The notes: generated by a model not told the origin, from the sequence alone. Numbered from the stretch's first letter, positions 37,690 through 50,291 are shown. The stretch is 64,000 nucleotides of DNA from Paracentrotus lividus (GCA_940671915.1 CALNVZ010000174.1:1021125-1085124); one strand, 5' to 3'. Program-made: numbers and translations.

Positions 37690-39868
37690 CGGAAATGTGA
37701 AATTTAAGTGCGCAAAATGGGGCCAAAAATGGGGTAAAATGGCCTCTCGCATCTAACACCAGCTGTGCGGATACTTGGGAGCCCTCCAATGTTTAAACAT
37801 GGAGAAAGGGTCTTGTTTTTCACATTCCTTTTAAGTCCTGTGATTTCATTAACAATTAGGCCTACTTTATATAAAAAAGAAAAAAAAAAAGATAAAAAAA
37901 ATAAAAAATCCAATTAAGAAAAATTACTATTGATGTGTGAAGTTCCAAAATCCTTGAGTTATGAAGACCAGCAGCCTGTGTATAGCACACACTTGTATTT
38001 GACATTTCTAAAAACACATAGTGCTCTGGAGTAAAGCCTAGTCTACCATCCTACATGTACCTATAAATGTATTTTCCATTGGATGCTGTGTGTAGTCTAA
38101 AGGCATATGAACTACATATACAATGCATGCTGGGTATGCTGGCTGTTGCCTCTTGTCAGGTTTTGACCTTCGTGGGCAGGTGTCGCCACGAGCGATCTCG
38201 CCGAGGAAATGATCCCCGGAAAGGAGCCATTGTTGAGTCAGAGATGGAGCTGGAGAAACCGAGGGTCTCTCGCTTGTAAACCTTGTTGAGCACTGCACGT
38301 GCGAGCTGTTCACATTGTTCTGTCTGTATCGAAGAGAACTTATGATAATCCAGCAATGCCACAGTATTATCTCAACAGTATGCAAATTGTAATTACTTGG
38401 AAAGGGGGGTTATTATATTGCTAATGAGAGTAGAAAATGCCACTAACTCCATCTTGATAACATTAACAGAAATTTTCTGCAGGTGGATATTGTATAACTT
38501 ACTTTTCTTGAAAATTTAAAAGCACTGTTGCATTTCTGCAACAGTGCTGCAGTGTGAAGTGATGAACACATGGCTAGTGATTGGGGGTAATTGTTGGGTA
38601 ATGAGATAAGAGAGAGATTTGACATGGTACTAGGCAAGGGGCTGATCCTTTACTCATAATGCCTTGATTAAGTTATCAATGAGTTCATCCTAACACATCT
38701 ATTACTCATTGTTCTCATACAATTGGGAACCATAGACAGGGTTGGACTGCCCTGAATATCAAAGGGAGGGATGAAAAAAGGGGTTTGGATGATAACAATA
38801 TTCTGTTCTAGCTCGTATCACATTGTATCGATGTCGTTTATAAATGTGCTTCTAAAGAGCTTTGGAAAGAACTTGAGTTAAATTTACCCTAGAGCTATTG
38901 AACTAATGTAGCCCCACGTGAAGGTGGATAATCTTAAGTTGAAATTAAAAAGAGCTCACACAAAGATGAGAGAAATCATTGTGAAAAGATAAATTGGTAG
39001 AAGTCAGAGGGTTCAAAATATGAAACGTTTGATGATTCATTGAATAGATTGTAATTCATCCTCTGAAAACGTATTTGCATGCATTGATTTTGACAGACTT
39101 TTGAACAAGGTGGACCATATAATTTTTGTTATTGTACTGTTAATATGTACATGTAGTTGGTACATCCATTTCGAGAAAAGACAGGCCATTGAAGAGAATA
39201 GCAAACTGATGAATTAAAATACAAAAAAGTGCAAAAAGGATCAAAATGAATAAAATTCTATTGGTTTGTTCTTTAATCATCAAGAACCATGACCAATTGT
39301 GTGACCATTACACCATATAAATAATGTAAGAATAGAGGGAAAATAGAAAGGGGGAGGGAATGAGAGACACATTATGATAGAAAAATGGAAACAGATAGAG
39401 CAAAGATACATGTACATATGTATGTAGAGAGATGGGAGTTTTTTTTTTTTTTATATTTTTTTTTAGGAGTACTGTGCCATTCCTTTGCTAGAAGGGGTTT
39501 TATGTGTAGAGGAAGAATAAAGTACTGAATGCTGAATTAGATTAATTCTGTAATTCATGTATTCCATGCTGACGCAGTAGGAGTAATAAATGCCGCTGGG
39601 AGGGGAGCCTGAGAGTAGAAGAAAAGACTGTGGTGGAAACCTAATGAATGCCTAACACATGTCAGAACTGCCTTTGACATTTCAATAATTTGTGCCTGGG
39701 TTTGCCATGCAAGAAATATTTGAGTAATTTTCTCGCCTTCCTGCCGTGCTAATGAACGTTAACAAAAGTTGTGCAGGGGCCTACATACATGAGAAAACTC
39801 ATTCTGACTTGCGTGCTTACTTTCGTTGTTGTATTTAGAGAAAGACGGAGGGAAATAGATACTATGTA
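37690..39868. other. Intronic stretch with a GC-richer island at ~38150-38370
   Basis: Mostly AT-rich sequence without recognised repeats. The block near 38150-38370 has higher GC and an open minus-strand frame described separately. Around 39430-39470 there are poly-T tracts. Confidence 0.5.
38156..38362 (-). CDS. Candidate minus-strand exon, unrecognised
   Basis: An open minus-strand frame of 68 codons ending in TGA. It includes SSIQTEQCEQLARAVLNKVY and SDSTMAPFRGSFPRRDR, with codon choice and GC content unlike the AT-rich surroundings. There is no ATG at the start (first codon GTG), so it would have to be spliced in. A weak 'cgatacag' acceptor lies inside it. No domain is recognised. It might be an exon of an antisense gene, a fossil of a retrocopy, or chance. 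Confidence 0.2.
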   Translation of the reverse strand: MALLDYHKFSSIQTEQCEQLARAVLNKVYKRETLGFSSSISDSTMAPFRGSFPRRDRSWRHLPTKVKT

Positions 39869-40843
39869 CCGTAAATTACCGTGTATAAGGCGCACTTTTT
39901 TCCCACCATTTGACAACGCAAAGTCGGGGGTGCGCCTTATACACAGATGCAAAGAAGTGTCAGAATAAAAAATTTTTGTACTTCTGCGCCTTACATGTGT
40001 ATGTTATCTTCTAATAAATATTAAAACTTTAGTACGTATATTTGCCGGTTACTAAAATCAAAACATACATTTCTTGATTTTTTTTATTAAAAATTCTTTA
40101 AGCAAACTAAGTTTTATTCTTTAACTATAATTATGAACAATTAAAAATTTTCCTCCCTGAATTTGGAAGAATTTTGATAAATACAGACTTTTTATAGCTT
40201 TATTGTGCATGGAAATGCTCTTAGATGACAGTACTTATGATCGATCGTAATCGTAATCGATCGTAATCGTTTCTCCTTAAAATTAATTTCTGGTTTTAAT
40301 TTCTTCTTAAATTTTTTCTTTTTTTTCAAACATTTTTCTCACTATTTTGGCCTCTAAAAAAAATTTTATAACCCCAAATGCATGGACAATTTTTCTGCTA
40401 TTTAAGAAGAAATGGGGCCAAGTTATTTTTATTATTTTTATATGATGTATTATAATCGTTTTTTAATCGGAATCGGAATCGGAATCGTTTCTACTTTTTT
40501 TTAAATTAATGTTTTAGCTCTTTATGCCTTAAATCTATATGATTTTTTGCTGTATATTTCCCCAATATTAATTAATATACTATATAAAATTGAAACCTGA
40601 TAAAATGTATTTCTTTGGGATGAATAATTAAATTATCTTTTTCTTTTACAAGAATAAATTTGTAACTATTAAAAATAATTATAAATTAAAAATAAAACTG
40701 GTGACTTTTCTTTACAATTGTTAAGATGCGATGATGAAATAATTATTGGCACCCTTCCGTGAAACTTTTTTTTTTTTTTTTAAGACCCCAAAAATCGGGG
40801 TGCGCCTTATACACGAGTGCGCCTTATACACGGTAATTTACGG
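39869..40843. mobile_element. 975-base MITE with perfect 27-base terminal inverted repeats, TA target
   Basis: Seen: the left end starts 'ccgtaaattaccgtgtataa' and the right end is its exact inverse over 27 bases, flanked by TA at 39867-39868 and 40844-40845. A second inverted pair of 'gtgcgccttatacac' lies just inside. The interior has short tandem repeats 'tcgtaatcg' (about 40239-40268) and 'cggaat' (about 40468-40489). TA duplication and size suggest a Tc1/mariner-type non-autonomous element (inference). No transposase. Confidence 0.85.
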
Positions 40844-40845
40844 TA

Positions 40846-41810
40846 GGTATTGTTGATTTTGTACAATTACTGCATTGTACACATGTATATTAAAGCCAAT
40901 AATTCATGATTTTGGAATAAAGGGGGAAACTGTGAAGGCTTAATTTTAAATTTTTCTTGAGTTTTATGCACATGTACAGGTGAGGAAATATAGAGATATT
41001 TTGGTACATGTACACCGAATTTGTCTTGTACTTAAGTTTTGATAAAATTGTTCATTAATACTAGAGGAAATATCTGAACCTGGCATTTACATGTGCATGT
41101 ACATGTTCATCTAAAAAATACAGTTTCCTTCAAATGCTCAAAAGGAGTTATTTGCTTTAGGCCCTACATTGTACTGACTGCAATATTGGATGCAATATTG
41201 GTTTTTGCTCTTGACCAAATGACCCAACGTCTGCGATTGTGCTTGTAAATTGCCCTTACCAATTTCTTGCTCGAAGAAAACACTCTATAGATTGAGTACT
41301 GCATAGACTGAAAGGTAATGTATTTGGTATGCAGACTCGTTGCTGAATTCAGAGTACATGTGCTTGTCATGAATTGCATTTTCAATGAAACTGTGCACGG
41401 TAGAAGCAATGGATAAACTCTTTGGTTAAAGTGCTAGATTTGTCTATTACTGGATTTTATACATCTCTTCCAGGAATGTCTCTTTCAAAGAACCCTTGGT
41501 TATTATATCTATCCATGGTAGGCATGTATATTCTATGATACCTGAAAATAAAAAAAAAAGAGAAGAAGAAAGAAAGAAAATATGAAAATTAAAAAGAAAA
41601 GAAAAGAACAGAAAGAATACTGTGTGGTATGTATAGGTCCCTCTCTAAATATAGGGGGTGTGGGTAGGAGAAAGTTAAATGTGACACCCATTTGTAGATA
41701 ATGGTGGATGCTGTTGTGAAGCTTTGCTGTGCTGATGTGATGTAGGTCTATGTAGGCCTAGATGTGAGCTACATGTGATGTGATAATGAATAGATGATAA
41801 TGATCATGTT
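40846..41810. other. Intronic stretch, no gene seen
   Basis: AT-rich with TGTACATG words and a purine tract at about 41550-41610 ('aaaagagaagaagaaagaaa'). Confidence 0.55.
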
Positions 41811-42486
41811 GTAGTGGCATATCCAGGTAGAAAAGAATGGGGGGGGGGGGCTCAGTTCGCTGAAATTTCGTGATACATTTTATTGACTGGCCTGAGGGGA
41901 ACATAAAATATATTGCTCACAACAGATCATATTGGTCGGAGTCTTTAGATGAGGGCAATATGGTATTTTAATGGCAATATATTTGATGTTCCCCAAAGAT
42001 AGCCAGTCAATATTTTTATTATTATCCAAATCAGATATCTAGAAGCAAAATCATGAAAATTTTAATGTCTTACCCTTTAAGAATAGGGTTCTACTTTGTC
42101 ATGTTTTATCATGAGGTCTGAGCTTACATTGTGACGTAATAATAAAGTCACAATCTTGTATCTTCATTAACATTATGAGTATAGTTTGCGCGCGGAGCAA
42201 TATGATGCGTGTCTCCTTTTATGCGTCCTCAGATGCCCGGATGTGAGACCAGTGAAATACAAAGGTACATTTTGCGTCGTTTCAGCATGCAGAGTGGGTA
42301 CGCGATAGAGACCGAGGAAAATACAAATAATCTATCTCTTCCAGATTTCATGAATCTAGGGCAATACGGTTTTGTAAATGACCAGCTCAGATGTCTGATA
42401 CGGGTAATAATAACATTTATGCCAATGTGGTTTTCAATTATTGGGGGGGGGGGGCTTTCCTGCGCCCCTCCCTGGATCTGCCACTG
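41811..42486. repeat. Inverted-end repeat (AGTGGC..ATCCAGG) with poly-G blocks
   Basis: Left 'agtggcatatccagg' and right 'cctggatctgccact' are near inverses, each followed inward by a run of about 10-12 G in opposite relative position. It resembles the widespread 'cagtggcggatccagg' class of non-autonomous elements (general familiarity). No coding frame is supported. Confidence 0.6.
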
Positions 42487-42794
42487 TTTTGAGCAGGAAT
42501 GCATTTGTATTTTTCCATAAAGATTTCTTCTTTATAATACTTGAAAGTACCTGGGCTCTTAATAGGCCCTACAAATACATGAATATATTAGGGCCTATAT
42601 ATTTTTATTATAACAAGTTACACTTGTTTTATTTGATGTTCATCATGTGAAAGTGACTTTGCATTGTGAGCTCATGTACATGTTAAACAGTACTTGTAGC
42701 AGATCAGATGTCACCCTATGGACTTGTGTTGTTTGTCAGTAGTGCCCCTTTGTATTGTATTCATAAAGGAAGATACACTCACACATGATACACA

Positions 42795-42822
42795 GATACA
42801 CACACACACACACACACACATC
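42795..42822. repeat. (CA)n microsatellite
   Basis: Uninterrupted CA run following 'acacagata'. Confidence 0.9.
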
Positions 42823-43181
42823 CTTTGGGATGATACACACTGGCATGCTAAGAATGTAAACAAATCCCTGCTTGAGCTGCATGTCTGGCCTGGCTGGGGG
42901 AAATCAGGTCATGGCATTCCAGGGCGTGTGAGGTCAAGGTCACTCTCTTGTCTGTCTTTGGCCTCTGGTACTAGTACTATATACAATAGGCTGTATCATT
43001 CAGACTCTACTGATCACAATACATGCCTTTTGCCTCACAATCTCAGACTCCACCAATGGTAATATGTCAAGAGAGTTTTGACCTCTGGCTTTGCCATCCT
43101 GACTGTTTGTAAGGGACTAGTCCTACACTACATGTATACTACATGTTATACTCAAAGTCTCTAGTGATCCCACAAGAATTA

Positions 43182-44166
43182 CACGCATTTTGCATGAGAT
43201 TCGCGCATTTAGGGTCCATCTTATGATCTCACGCAAAACACCCACTTTCTCACGCTAAAAACAAAAAACAAACACTATTGTAGATTTTTACCATTTTGGA
43301 GCCTCAAAACCCTAAAAATCGGCAGTGTTGTCGCGCATCAAGCCCTGCGAGTGAAATGTTTGCATGCAGGTGACCCTTACGCAAGATACTACGTGCTACA
43401 TATGTAGCATGCACGAGCACCTCCCTTGTGTACAAATTACTACTGCGCGTGTACAAATATGGTAACGCGCACCGCATGCGCACTGCTTCCAAACATGATG
43501 CAAATGATAGACGCCGAGTCCTGAAAATCTCACGCAATTTTGTTTGTTTTGAACTTGGCATCTCTGCTATTTTTGTACAGGAACATGTAGGCCAAAACAT
43601 AGGCCTACACATGTCTGCATACATTCATTTATACCATTTAATCATGGGGAAAGGAGGATTAGTGTGATTGTTTCAAAACAGTTCTGTTGAAGCTCTGCCT
43701 TCCCTCTTATCTGCTGTTTTGACTGCCTATCCCCTACAATATATGTACACTCACATGTATATAGAGGCTACTGGTATGATCTGTAGTCCAGAGATGCCAA
43801 GTTAAAAAAAAAAAAATTGTGTGAGATCATTCACATCGTGTTTTAAAGCAGTTTGCACTCGGTGCGCGTTATCACATGTGCGCGCGCAATAGTGTTTTGT
43901 ACACAAAGGAGGCGCGCGCGCATGCTACATGTACACATGTTTCACATAGTAAGCTTTCTTGCATATAACGATCGCCTGCATGAAAGCATCGTACTCGCAA
44001 GGATTGATGTGCGACAAAACTGCAGATATGTAGGGTTTTGAGACTCCAAAATGGTTAAAAATCTATATTTATGCTTCTTTTTTCTCATTTTGCGTGAGAA
44101 ATGGGGTGTTCTGCGTGAGATCGTGAGACGGACCCGAAATGCGTGATTCTCACGCAAGATGCGTGA
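43182..44166. repeat. ~1 kb fold-back repeat (TCTCACGCA motif arms)
   Basis: The left arm 43182-43572 and right arm 43788-44166 pair. Matches include 'cattttggagcctcaaaacc' with 'ggttttgagactccaaaatg', and 'gaacttggcatctctgc' with 'cagagatgccaagtt'. The ends consist of repeated 'tctcacgca' / 'tgcgtgaga'. Arms are more diverged than in the palindrome at 35901-37689, so this copy is older. Confidence 0.75.
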
Positions 44167-44168
44167 GA

Positions 44169-45810
44169 GCTCTGGTAGTCTGATAGTTGAGTACAAAAGT
44201 CAAAGCTTCACATTGATTGTGGAGTAGGCATGGAAGATTGAAACCAATAGTCCTGTAGTAACTGTATACTGGCTCCTCCTTTCTCAACTCAGGTACTTGT
44301 ATTCTTGTACCAAACGAAACTGCAAGCTCACTATTGTATCTAGTCAACAATTGTGTTTAGGGGTCATTGGCTCAGCACCACTTACATTGTACAAGTGAAG
44401 GCTCACACATACATGCAGATTCTATTGTAGCTTTGCTCGTTTTGTATTGATGTATAGTCTACCAGTAGTTGTGTTGAACTCCATATTGGATATAGGTCAT
44501 GCCACAGAGATTGCAAAATATCAGGGTTGGCCTAGAGCTACATATGTATGTGTATACTTGCAGACAATGTTTAGTCCAGAAACGTAGGAAGGGTTTGTTT
44601 TCCTGGATGCAAACCCTTTTGTGTGAACTTTGTAATACTACGTATTACATGCACATGCTGGGTCAAATGTACAGTGCTTACACAGGCTTCATACATATAG
44701 GCCTACATGTACATAAAGTTTTCTGTCAAGCAATTTTTCAAATTTTTTGCCTAGCAGATAATATCCTTCTCGTTATGTCTAGCAGATAATATCCTTCTCG
44801 TTATGCCTACCTCCTTTAAGATCAAAGATTCTCCCAAACTTTTTCAAAGTATGTTGACCGCAATCCACTTCCCTTTGTACACTATTGACAGTTTATTTAC
44901 AAATATGCATTTATTTACATGCAAATAATAATCCCAAATAAACATTTAATTATTTTGATAGGCCTACTCTACAAGGATGAACAGAATATTAGGTAGTACA
45001 TTGTAGACTACAAAATAGTTCGAACTATTTAGGCCTACATACATTTGTACATGTACATGTAGGCCTACACTTGTAAAGGGTCTCACAGGTCTCTAACAAT
45101 GAAATATAAGACAAAAAAAAAATCTATTATCCTTATTGGCAAAATATTATGTAGGTCAAGATAACCATGTACATGTGTATGTGATATTGACCCACTCTGA
45201 AATCTTTTGAAAGGATGATCTTGAGTCTATCCTACATGTATTGTCCATGTTAAACCATGTATCACAACCCCTCTTTGTGTACAGGGTCAACTCTACACCA
45301 CAGAGCTTGCTATTGTTTGTTGTATTCAATGAATGATCTAAAATGCTTGTATTATCATTTGAGAGCAATAGAATACAGGATTAAATTCTGGGTCAAGTTG
45401 TGTAGGGTCAAGGGTTCATTGTTCATGAATGCTTAATGTGAATATACTTTATAGAGGTCAAGGCAAGACATTGGAGATATATTCTTTTATGTATTTTGTT
45501 GTTTTAAACTAGGCATAAAGATGGATTGAAGACATACTAAATGTTAGTAGTTACATGTAAATTATGATAATTTCAATACAAAACAATTTTCTATGATACA
45601 TGTATAGTACCATGCAGGTAATGGGAAAACTGAAACTGAAACTAATAGATAATTATTCATTTAATTAAGATTTTTTCAATGAGAAACTGACAAAATTATC
45701 TCCTACTTTTCTTGATGATGTCAGTTTTAATTCAAGTTCTAAGGTTAAACTCCAGCAAATTCAAATTTATTCTGTAGTTTTCCATTTAATTTACCCCCAT
45801 GTAATTTATT
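44169..45810. other. Intronic stretch, no gene seen
   Basis: AT-rich sequence rich in TACATGTAGGCCTAC-type words, with no exon-like frame. The 28-base duplication is the only delimited repeat. Confidence 0.55.
44752..44805. repeat. 28-base tandem duplication
   Basis: 'tagcagataatatccttctc' plus 'gttatg' occurs twice back to back with no differences in the core, so it is recent. Confidence 0.85.
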
Positions 45811-45847
45811 ATTTCTTTGTTTTGTTTCTTTTTGTCTACAGGTAAGT
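45811..45847 (+). promoter_or_regulatory. Candidate recursive-splicing (ratchet) site
   Basis: Seen: a long pyrimidine tract ('tttgttttgtttctttttg') leads to TCTACAG, which is followed with no intervening base by GTAAGT. The acceptor AG ends at 45841 and the donor GT begins at 45842. Known: recursive splice sites described in fly and vertebrate long introns are exactly such juxtaposed 3' and 5' sites. It lies on the same strand as the SIK exon, 22 kb beyond its donor. I noted no comparable juxtaposition elsewhere in the cleaner part of the window. Confidence 0.5.
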
Positions 45848-45957
45848 ATTCCAGACATTGGATTGACGTTTGGTAATGTATTATTTCAATATACCTGGAG
45901 CTGTATCATTATGTGGCAATCTCTGATAAAATGGCAGTATTTCAATAGTTTACACAA
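45842..45957 (+). other. Candidate 116-base recursive-splice exon
   Basis: After the juxtaposed acceptor/donor, a second donor 'acaa|gtaagt' starts at 45958. Vertebrate recursive sites are usually followed by such a cryptic exon, whose inclusion competes with ratcheting (known). At 116 bases, not a multiple of three, inclusion would shift the frame after SIK codon 55. Alternatively it is an unannotated cassette or alternative exon, or chance. Confidence 0.4.
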
Positions 45958-46002
45958 GTAAGTAACCAGGGGGGTGTTTCACCAAGTCGTTTTTAAAGTT
46001 AA

Positions 46003-46498
46003 AGGGGAAGTTCACCCTGGAATTTTATTGGTCTTCAAAAATGCAGAAAAATAAAAGAAAAATATGAGTGAAAGTTTGGGGAAAATCGACCAAAATATGA
46101 TGAAGTTATGAATATTCAAAGTTTTGATTCTCTGACGTCACATGCGAGCAGATCTCCTATGTGTTATGTAGTGTAAATTCCATAAAATTTCATTTTTTTC
46201 AAAAGAAAATAATTATGTCACCTGTGCGGTCGATATACCATCAAACATATGTTCATATACATGACTATATCAAATTGACCCATTCCTTTATCAAGAACCA
46301 TGACAAAAAGACAAATTTATGGAATTTTCATACACAACCAATGGGAGAGCTGCTCGCACGTGACGTCACAGAATCAAAACTTTAAATATTCATAACTTCG
46401 CTATTTTTTGGTCGATTTTCTTCAAACTTTCACTAATATTTTTCTATCATTTTTCTTCATTTTTTAAGACCAATAAAATTCCAGGGTGAACTTCCCCT
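46003..46498. mobile_element. 496-base palindromic element flanked by TTAA
   Basis: Ends 'aggggaagttcaccctgg' and its inverse, with TTAA at 45999-46002 and 46499-46502. Most of its length pairs, including 'gaccaaaatatgatgaagtt' with a matching inverse near 46395, and 'ctgacgtcacatgcgagcag' with 'ctgctcgcacgtgacgtcac'. TTAA target use fits piggyBac- or Kolobok-type mobilisation (inference). The terminal sequence is very common in sea urchin genomes as I remember it. Confidence 0.8.
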
Positions 46499-47220
46499 TT
46501 AAGAATGACTGGAACATGTTCTCATGTGAAACATGTACACATACATGTATGCTAATCACATGTCATAGAGATTCTGTCAGAGATGTAAATTGTATGTGTA
46601 CATCTCTATGTGAAATTTTTATGCATAATAATTTAGCACAAGAACTGATCACCACTTGTTCCCACATTGTAAAGTCATTCGTAACTTATGAATGACATGG
46701 TGAAATGCAGCCCAGGTTCGCTATATCCACTTAGAGTAAAACGGCTTTTTTGATGGTTACATGGTGCGGTTAGTTCGAAAGTTGCCAAAGCACCCATTTT
46801 TACATGTCATGCTACTGGTTCAGGAGGGGATTGGATTTTTGGTGTTTAGGATTCAAAGAGGTCAGCAATTATGGAAAAAAAACCTCTAAATAAAGAATAA
46901 GAAAGACCATATCAAATACATGTACTTGTTAGCCTTAACCAAATGTCTTTAAATGAATGTTTGTTTCTTATTCAAATATTTAGGCTAATATATAGGCCTA
47001 TATATAATCAAATATTTAGCTGCAATGTGTCAAGAATCAGAAGGATGCTAATTTGCTAATTTTACATACAATGTAGTCTACATGTGCATATAGAGTCTAA
47101 TGCATCAATGCTTTGTTTTGCTCTCACTGTCAGGCGATCTTGATTTTCAAAATACATGTAAAGGTACATGTAGTGCTCTACAGAAGGTATAGGAGATAGT
47201 CAGATCATACATTAATATTA

Positions 47221-47830
47221 GGGCTGGGCCAATCTCAACTTTTTTTCTTCAAACGAGATGTTTCTACAGTAAAATTTGATGTAGAAACCAAAAATGACGA
47301 TTATTTTTATGTACGATGACGTCTTACGTCGCGAAAGTGCAAAAAACCAAAATGGCGGATTTTACCCAATTATCACACTTTTCACAGGTATAAACCACTT
47401 TTATTATGTTTTTATATGGGTTTTGGTTGTCAGGAAACCCAAATCTGACCTCTTCAACATGATTAATCCTACTAAGTTGACTGTTAGTGTAGTTTGGTAG
47501 TTAGTTTCAGTCAGTATCGAGCAAAAATCACCTCATATCAAAATCATTAAATAACACCTATAACACATACTAGGTACATTAGGTCATGATTAACTTCTCA
47601 GATTTGAGTTTCTTGATCATCAAAACCCATATAGAAACAAGATTGGTTTATACCTATAAAGTGTGTGATAAATGGGCAAAATACACTATTTTATTTTTTT
47701 GCACTTTAGCGACGTCAGACATCATTGTACACAAAAATAATTGTTATTTTTGGATTCTACTTCAAATTTGACTACAGAAACAACTTGTTTGAAATGACTT
47801 ATCAGAAAAATGTAATTATTTGCCCAACCC
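47221..47830. mobile_element. 610-base fold-back element with GGGCTGGGC ends, TA target
   Basis: The left end 'gggctgggccaa' and right end 'ttgcccaaccc' are flanked by TA on both sides. The arms pair through 'gaaacc..gacga' and 'aaagtgcaaaaaa' / 'ttttttgcacttta' and 'aggtataaaccact' / 'ttggtttatacct'. No coding capacity. Confidence 0.75.
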
Positions 47831-47832
47831 TA

Positions 47833-48515
47833 GTAATATTTCTCCCTCCATGAAACCAGGCCAGTTCACCTGAGTACATTTAATAGTTTGTAGTCTATCA
47901 GTATCAAATCAGTTTAAGGCTCTCTTCTACTATGGATATACATTACAATAGAAGTTCCTTTTGATTACTCCGGGGCACGTATGGCCAGTTTAAAACAGCT
48001 GTTTTCCCCCATCTTTGTACAGTGCGGCGGTTCTTATGAATATGTGCAAAATGGCCGTTTTTTACAAGTTGTACAGGCCCCCTAGTGATATGTGAGCCAT
48101 GCTTCAGCAGTTTGAATTTAAATTTGAATTCATAATCAAGCAAAAGTACAAGATATTTAATGAATGTTTTAACGTTTTTCAAGACCTCAGTAGTTCTTAG
48201 ACTTTACAAAGCAAGTTATAGCAATGGAAACAGAGCCTGACAAGAGATATTGATTGTTATTGGTTAACGTTTATTCCCTCTAGTATGCTCTGGGGTTGAT
48301 GTACGTAGCTTGAAAAGTAGGATGTGTGTGTGTATGTGTGCATCCAGTAGGAGATGGTCTCTTGAGCGCCAGAAGGGCACTGCGTTTGTCTTGAATGATG
48401 ATTAATGCCCATACAGCTCTCAAAGATGTGATTGTCATGTGAGGACCAAGGCGGTGCATACAGAAGTGAGAATGAGATGGTTAGATACCGAAAGAGAAAA
48501 AGGGGAATACTGTAT
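47833..48515. other. Intronic spacer
   Basis: No gene. It contains a short GT-rich stretch near 48322-48340 and ends at the target duplication of the hAT-like element. Confidence 0.55.
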
Positions 48516-50291
48516 TAGGGATGTCAGACGCTCGTGCTGCGCCCCTGAAATCGAGCCCGTAATGTGTGCGTGGGCCAACATGATCGTGATTTGAAAAAAA
48601 AATGCACTAAAAAAAAAAATCATTAAAATAATCACGGCATGAAAGAGCTGATTGACTAAACATTACCGTAGTTTAGAGTATATTCCAATATTAGGATCAC
48701 TTTCTTCACAAAGTAGAATCGAAAAATTCATCAAATAGAGCAGTAAATATGAGCTGCAATACGGTCACTAGGGCACTGTACGTTGTTTGATCCGCATCGA
48801 GACGGCCATGGCACCGCTTAAAATGCGCCTCTCGGAATAACATCACATGTGACAACAAAACCTCGACCTGATCCTGACGTCAGAAAATGCCCAAATTTGG
48901 ATATGCCATTCATAAATATAGAAGCAGTATCCATGCGCAGTTGCTAGTCCATAACCCCCGAAGTCATGTAGACATGAGCGTAAAAATAGATTCGCAATTC
49001 TAGCGATCTTTTTCATATGAAAATCAACTTTTTTCAAAAGCAACTTATATCATATCAATTATGATATTTAAACTATAGTTTGGTAAAAAAATCCGGTTGA
49101 ATTCGTGAGGGGATCAGGTCGAGGCGATCGCAAATATACGATGGACCCATGTCATGAACATCAACATCGAGGTCTGCCGCACACGGTCTACTCGGTACGA
49201 GCGTGGCATGCGCCTTTGCGAGATGCATGGGCACAATCCGAAGTTTTACAGCTAAAAATCTTTTCCGCCATCAAACTGTCTATTTTTGTCTACTACAAAT
49301 GTTCAGAGTAAGTTTTTCATTGATAAGGATTTCATTATTCAATTCATAACTCGTTATTATCATTAAAAAACAAAGTTGATTTGTTGATTGTGTGGAAACC
49401 AAAATTACGGGGGCAAAGTACAAGACGGAAGAGCATGATGTCTCGTCTTGCCTACTTCCACGTGCTTGCGAGTGGAATTTCCATTGGTAACTTCCGGGAA
49501 TCGGGCTGTTACTTTCAGCGTACGCACTCCCTTATATTGCAAAATGAATTGCCACGATGAAAAATGCATGAAATAATATGTTTCAAGGAAATGACATGAA
49601 ATAAATACCTCACGTTGTTATATGCATTTTCTGTTGTTCTTTCTCCTGTAAGGGCAAAACTGACAAGAATGACATTTTCCAAATTTCTTATTTTCTTTGT
49701 TTTTTAACTGACGAGAATCACATTTCCAAATTTTCTTATTAATTTCTTTGCTTTTCACATGGCAACCATTTTCGTCACTTCATTTTAATGTTCTGTTTTC
49801 AAATGCATAATATAGATCTATGCTTTATGATTTTTCCTTCTTACAGTAAGTTTTACTGGCGAGAATTACATTTTCTGAATTTCTTATTATTTCTTTGTTT
49901 TGTTACCATGGTAACGCCTTTTGATCAATATGTATTTTTTATGTTTTGTATTGTTTTCAATGATCTTTAGCTTGTATGTATGAAAACACATACAAATTAT
50001 TTGCACTTTGCATCGAAGATCCTTTGAGATATGACTGATTATTATAATTTAACATTAAAACAAATAATACATTACTTTCACTGTAGACCAGGCGTGCGTG
50101 GCTACACAGTTATAAGTCAATGGAAATCTTCAGGAATATCCCCCAAATAAAATATTCAAAAAATCGTAATCAAACAGGTTAATATTTTTTGTTCCATTTT
50201 TTTTCCCTGTAGTTTTGACAAATATGCATCTTTCAGCTACAATCATTTTGGTTAGATACAAGACATTTCAATTTTTGGTCCAACATCCCTA
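48516..50291 (+). mobile_element. hAT-like non-autonomous element, copy 1
   Basis: Seen: ends 'tagggatgt' and 'acatcccta', flanked by ACTGTAT on the left (48509-48515) and right (50292-50298). A second copy in reverse orientation is at 60757-62786. The interior has a moderately GC part (48700-49300) and a part with degenerate tandem units around 'gagaat(c/t)acattttc..aatttcttatt' (about 49640-49910). Known: hAT elements make 8-base duplications and often start (T/C)A(G/A)NG. Seven matching flank bases (eight with one mismatch) fit. No hAT transposase frame was found; the 68-codon frame at 49105 is unsupported. Confidence 0.8.

Noticed and set aside
49105..49311. 68-codon frame inside hAT-like copy 1 as a transposase remnant
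   Set aside because: The homologous segment of copy 2 does not keep the frame, and no hAT catalytic or dimerisation motif is visible.
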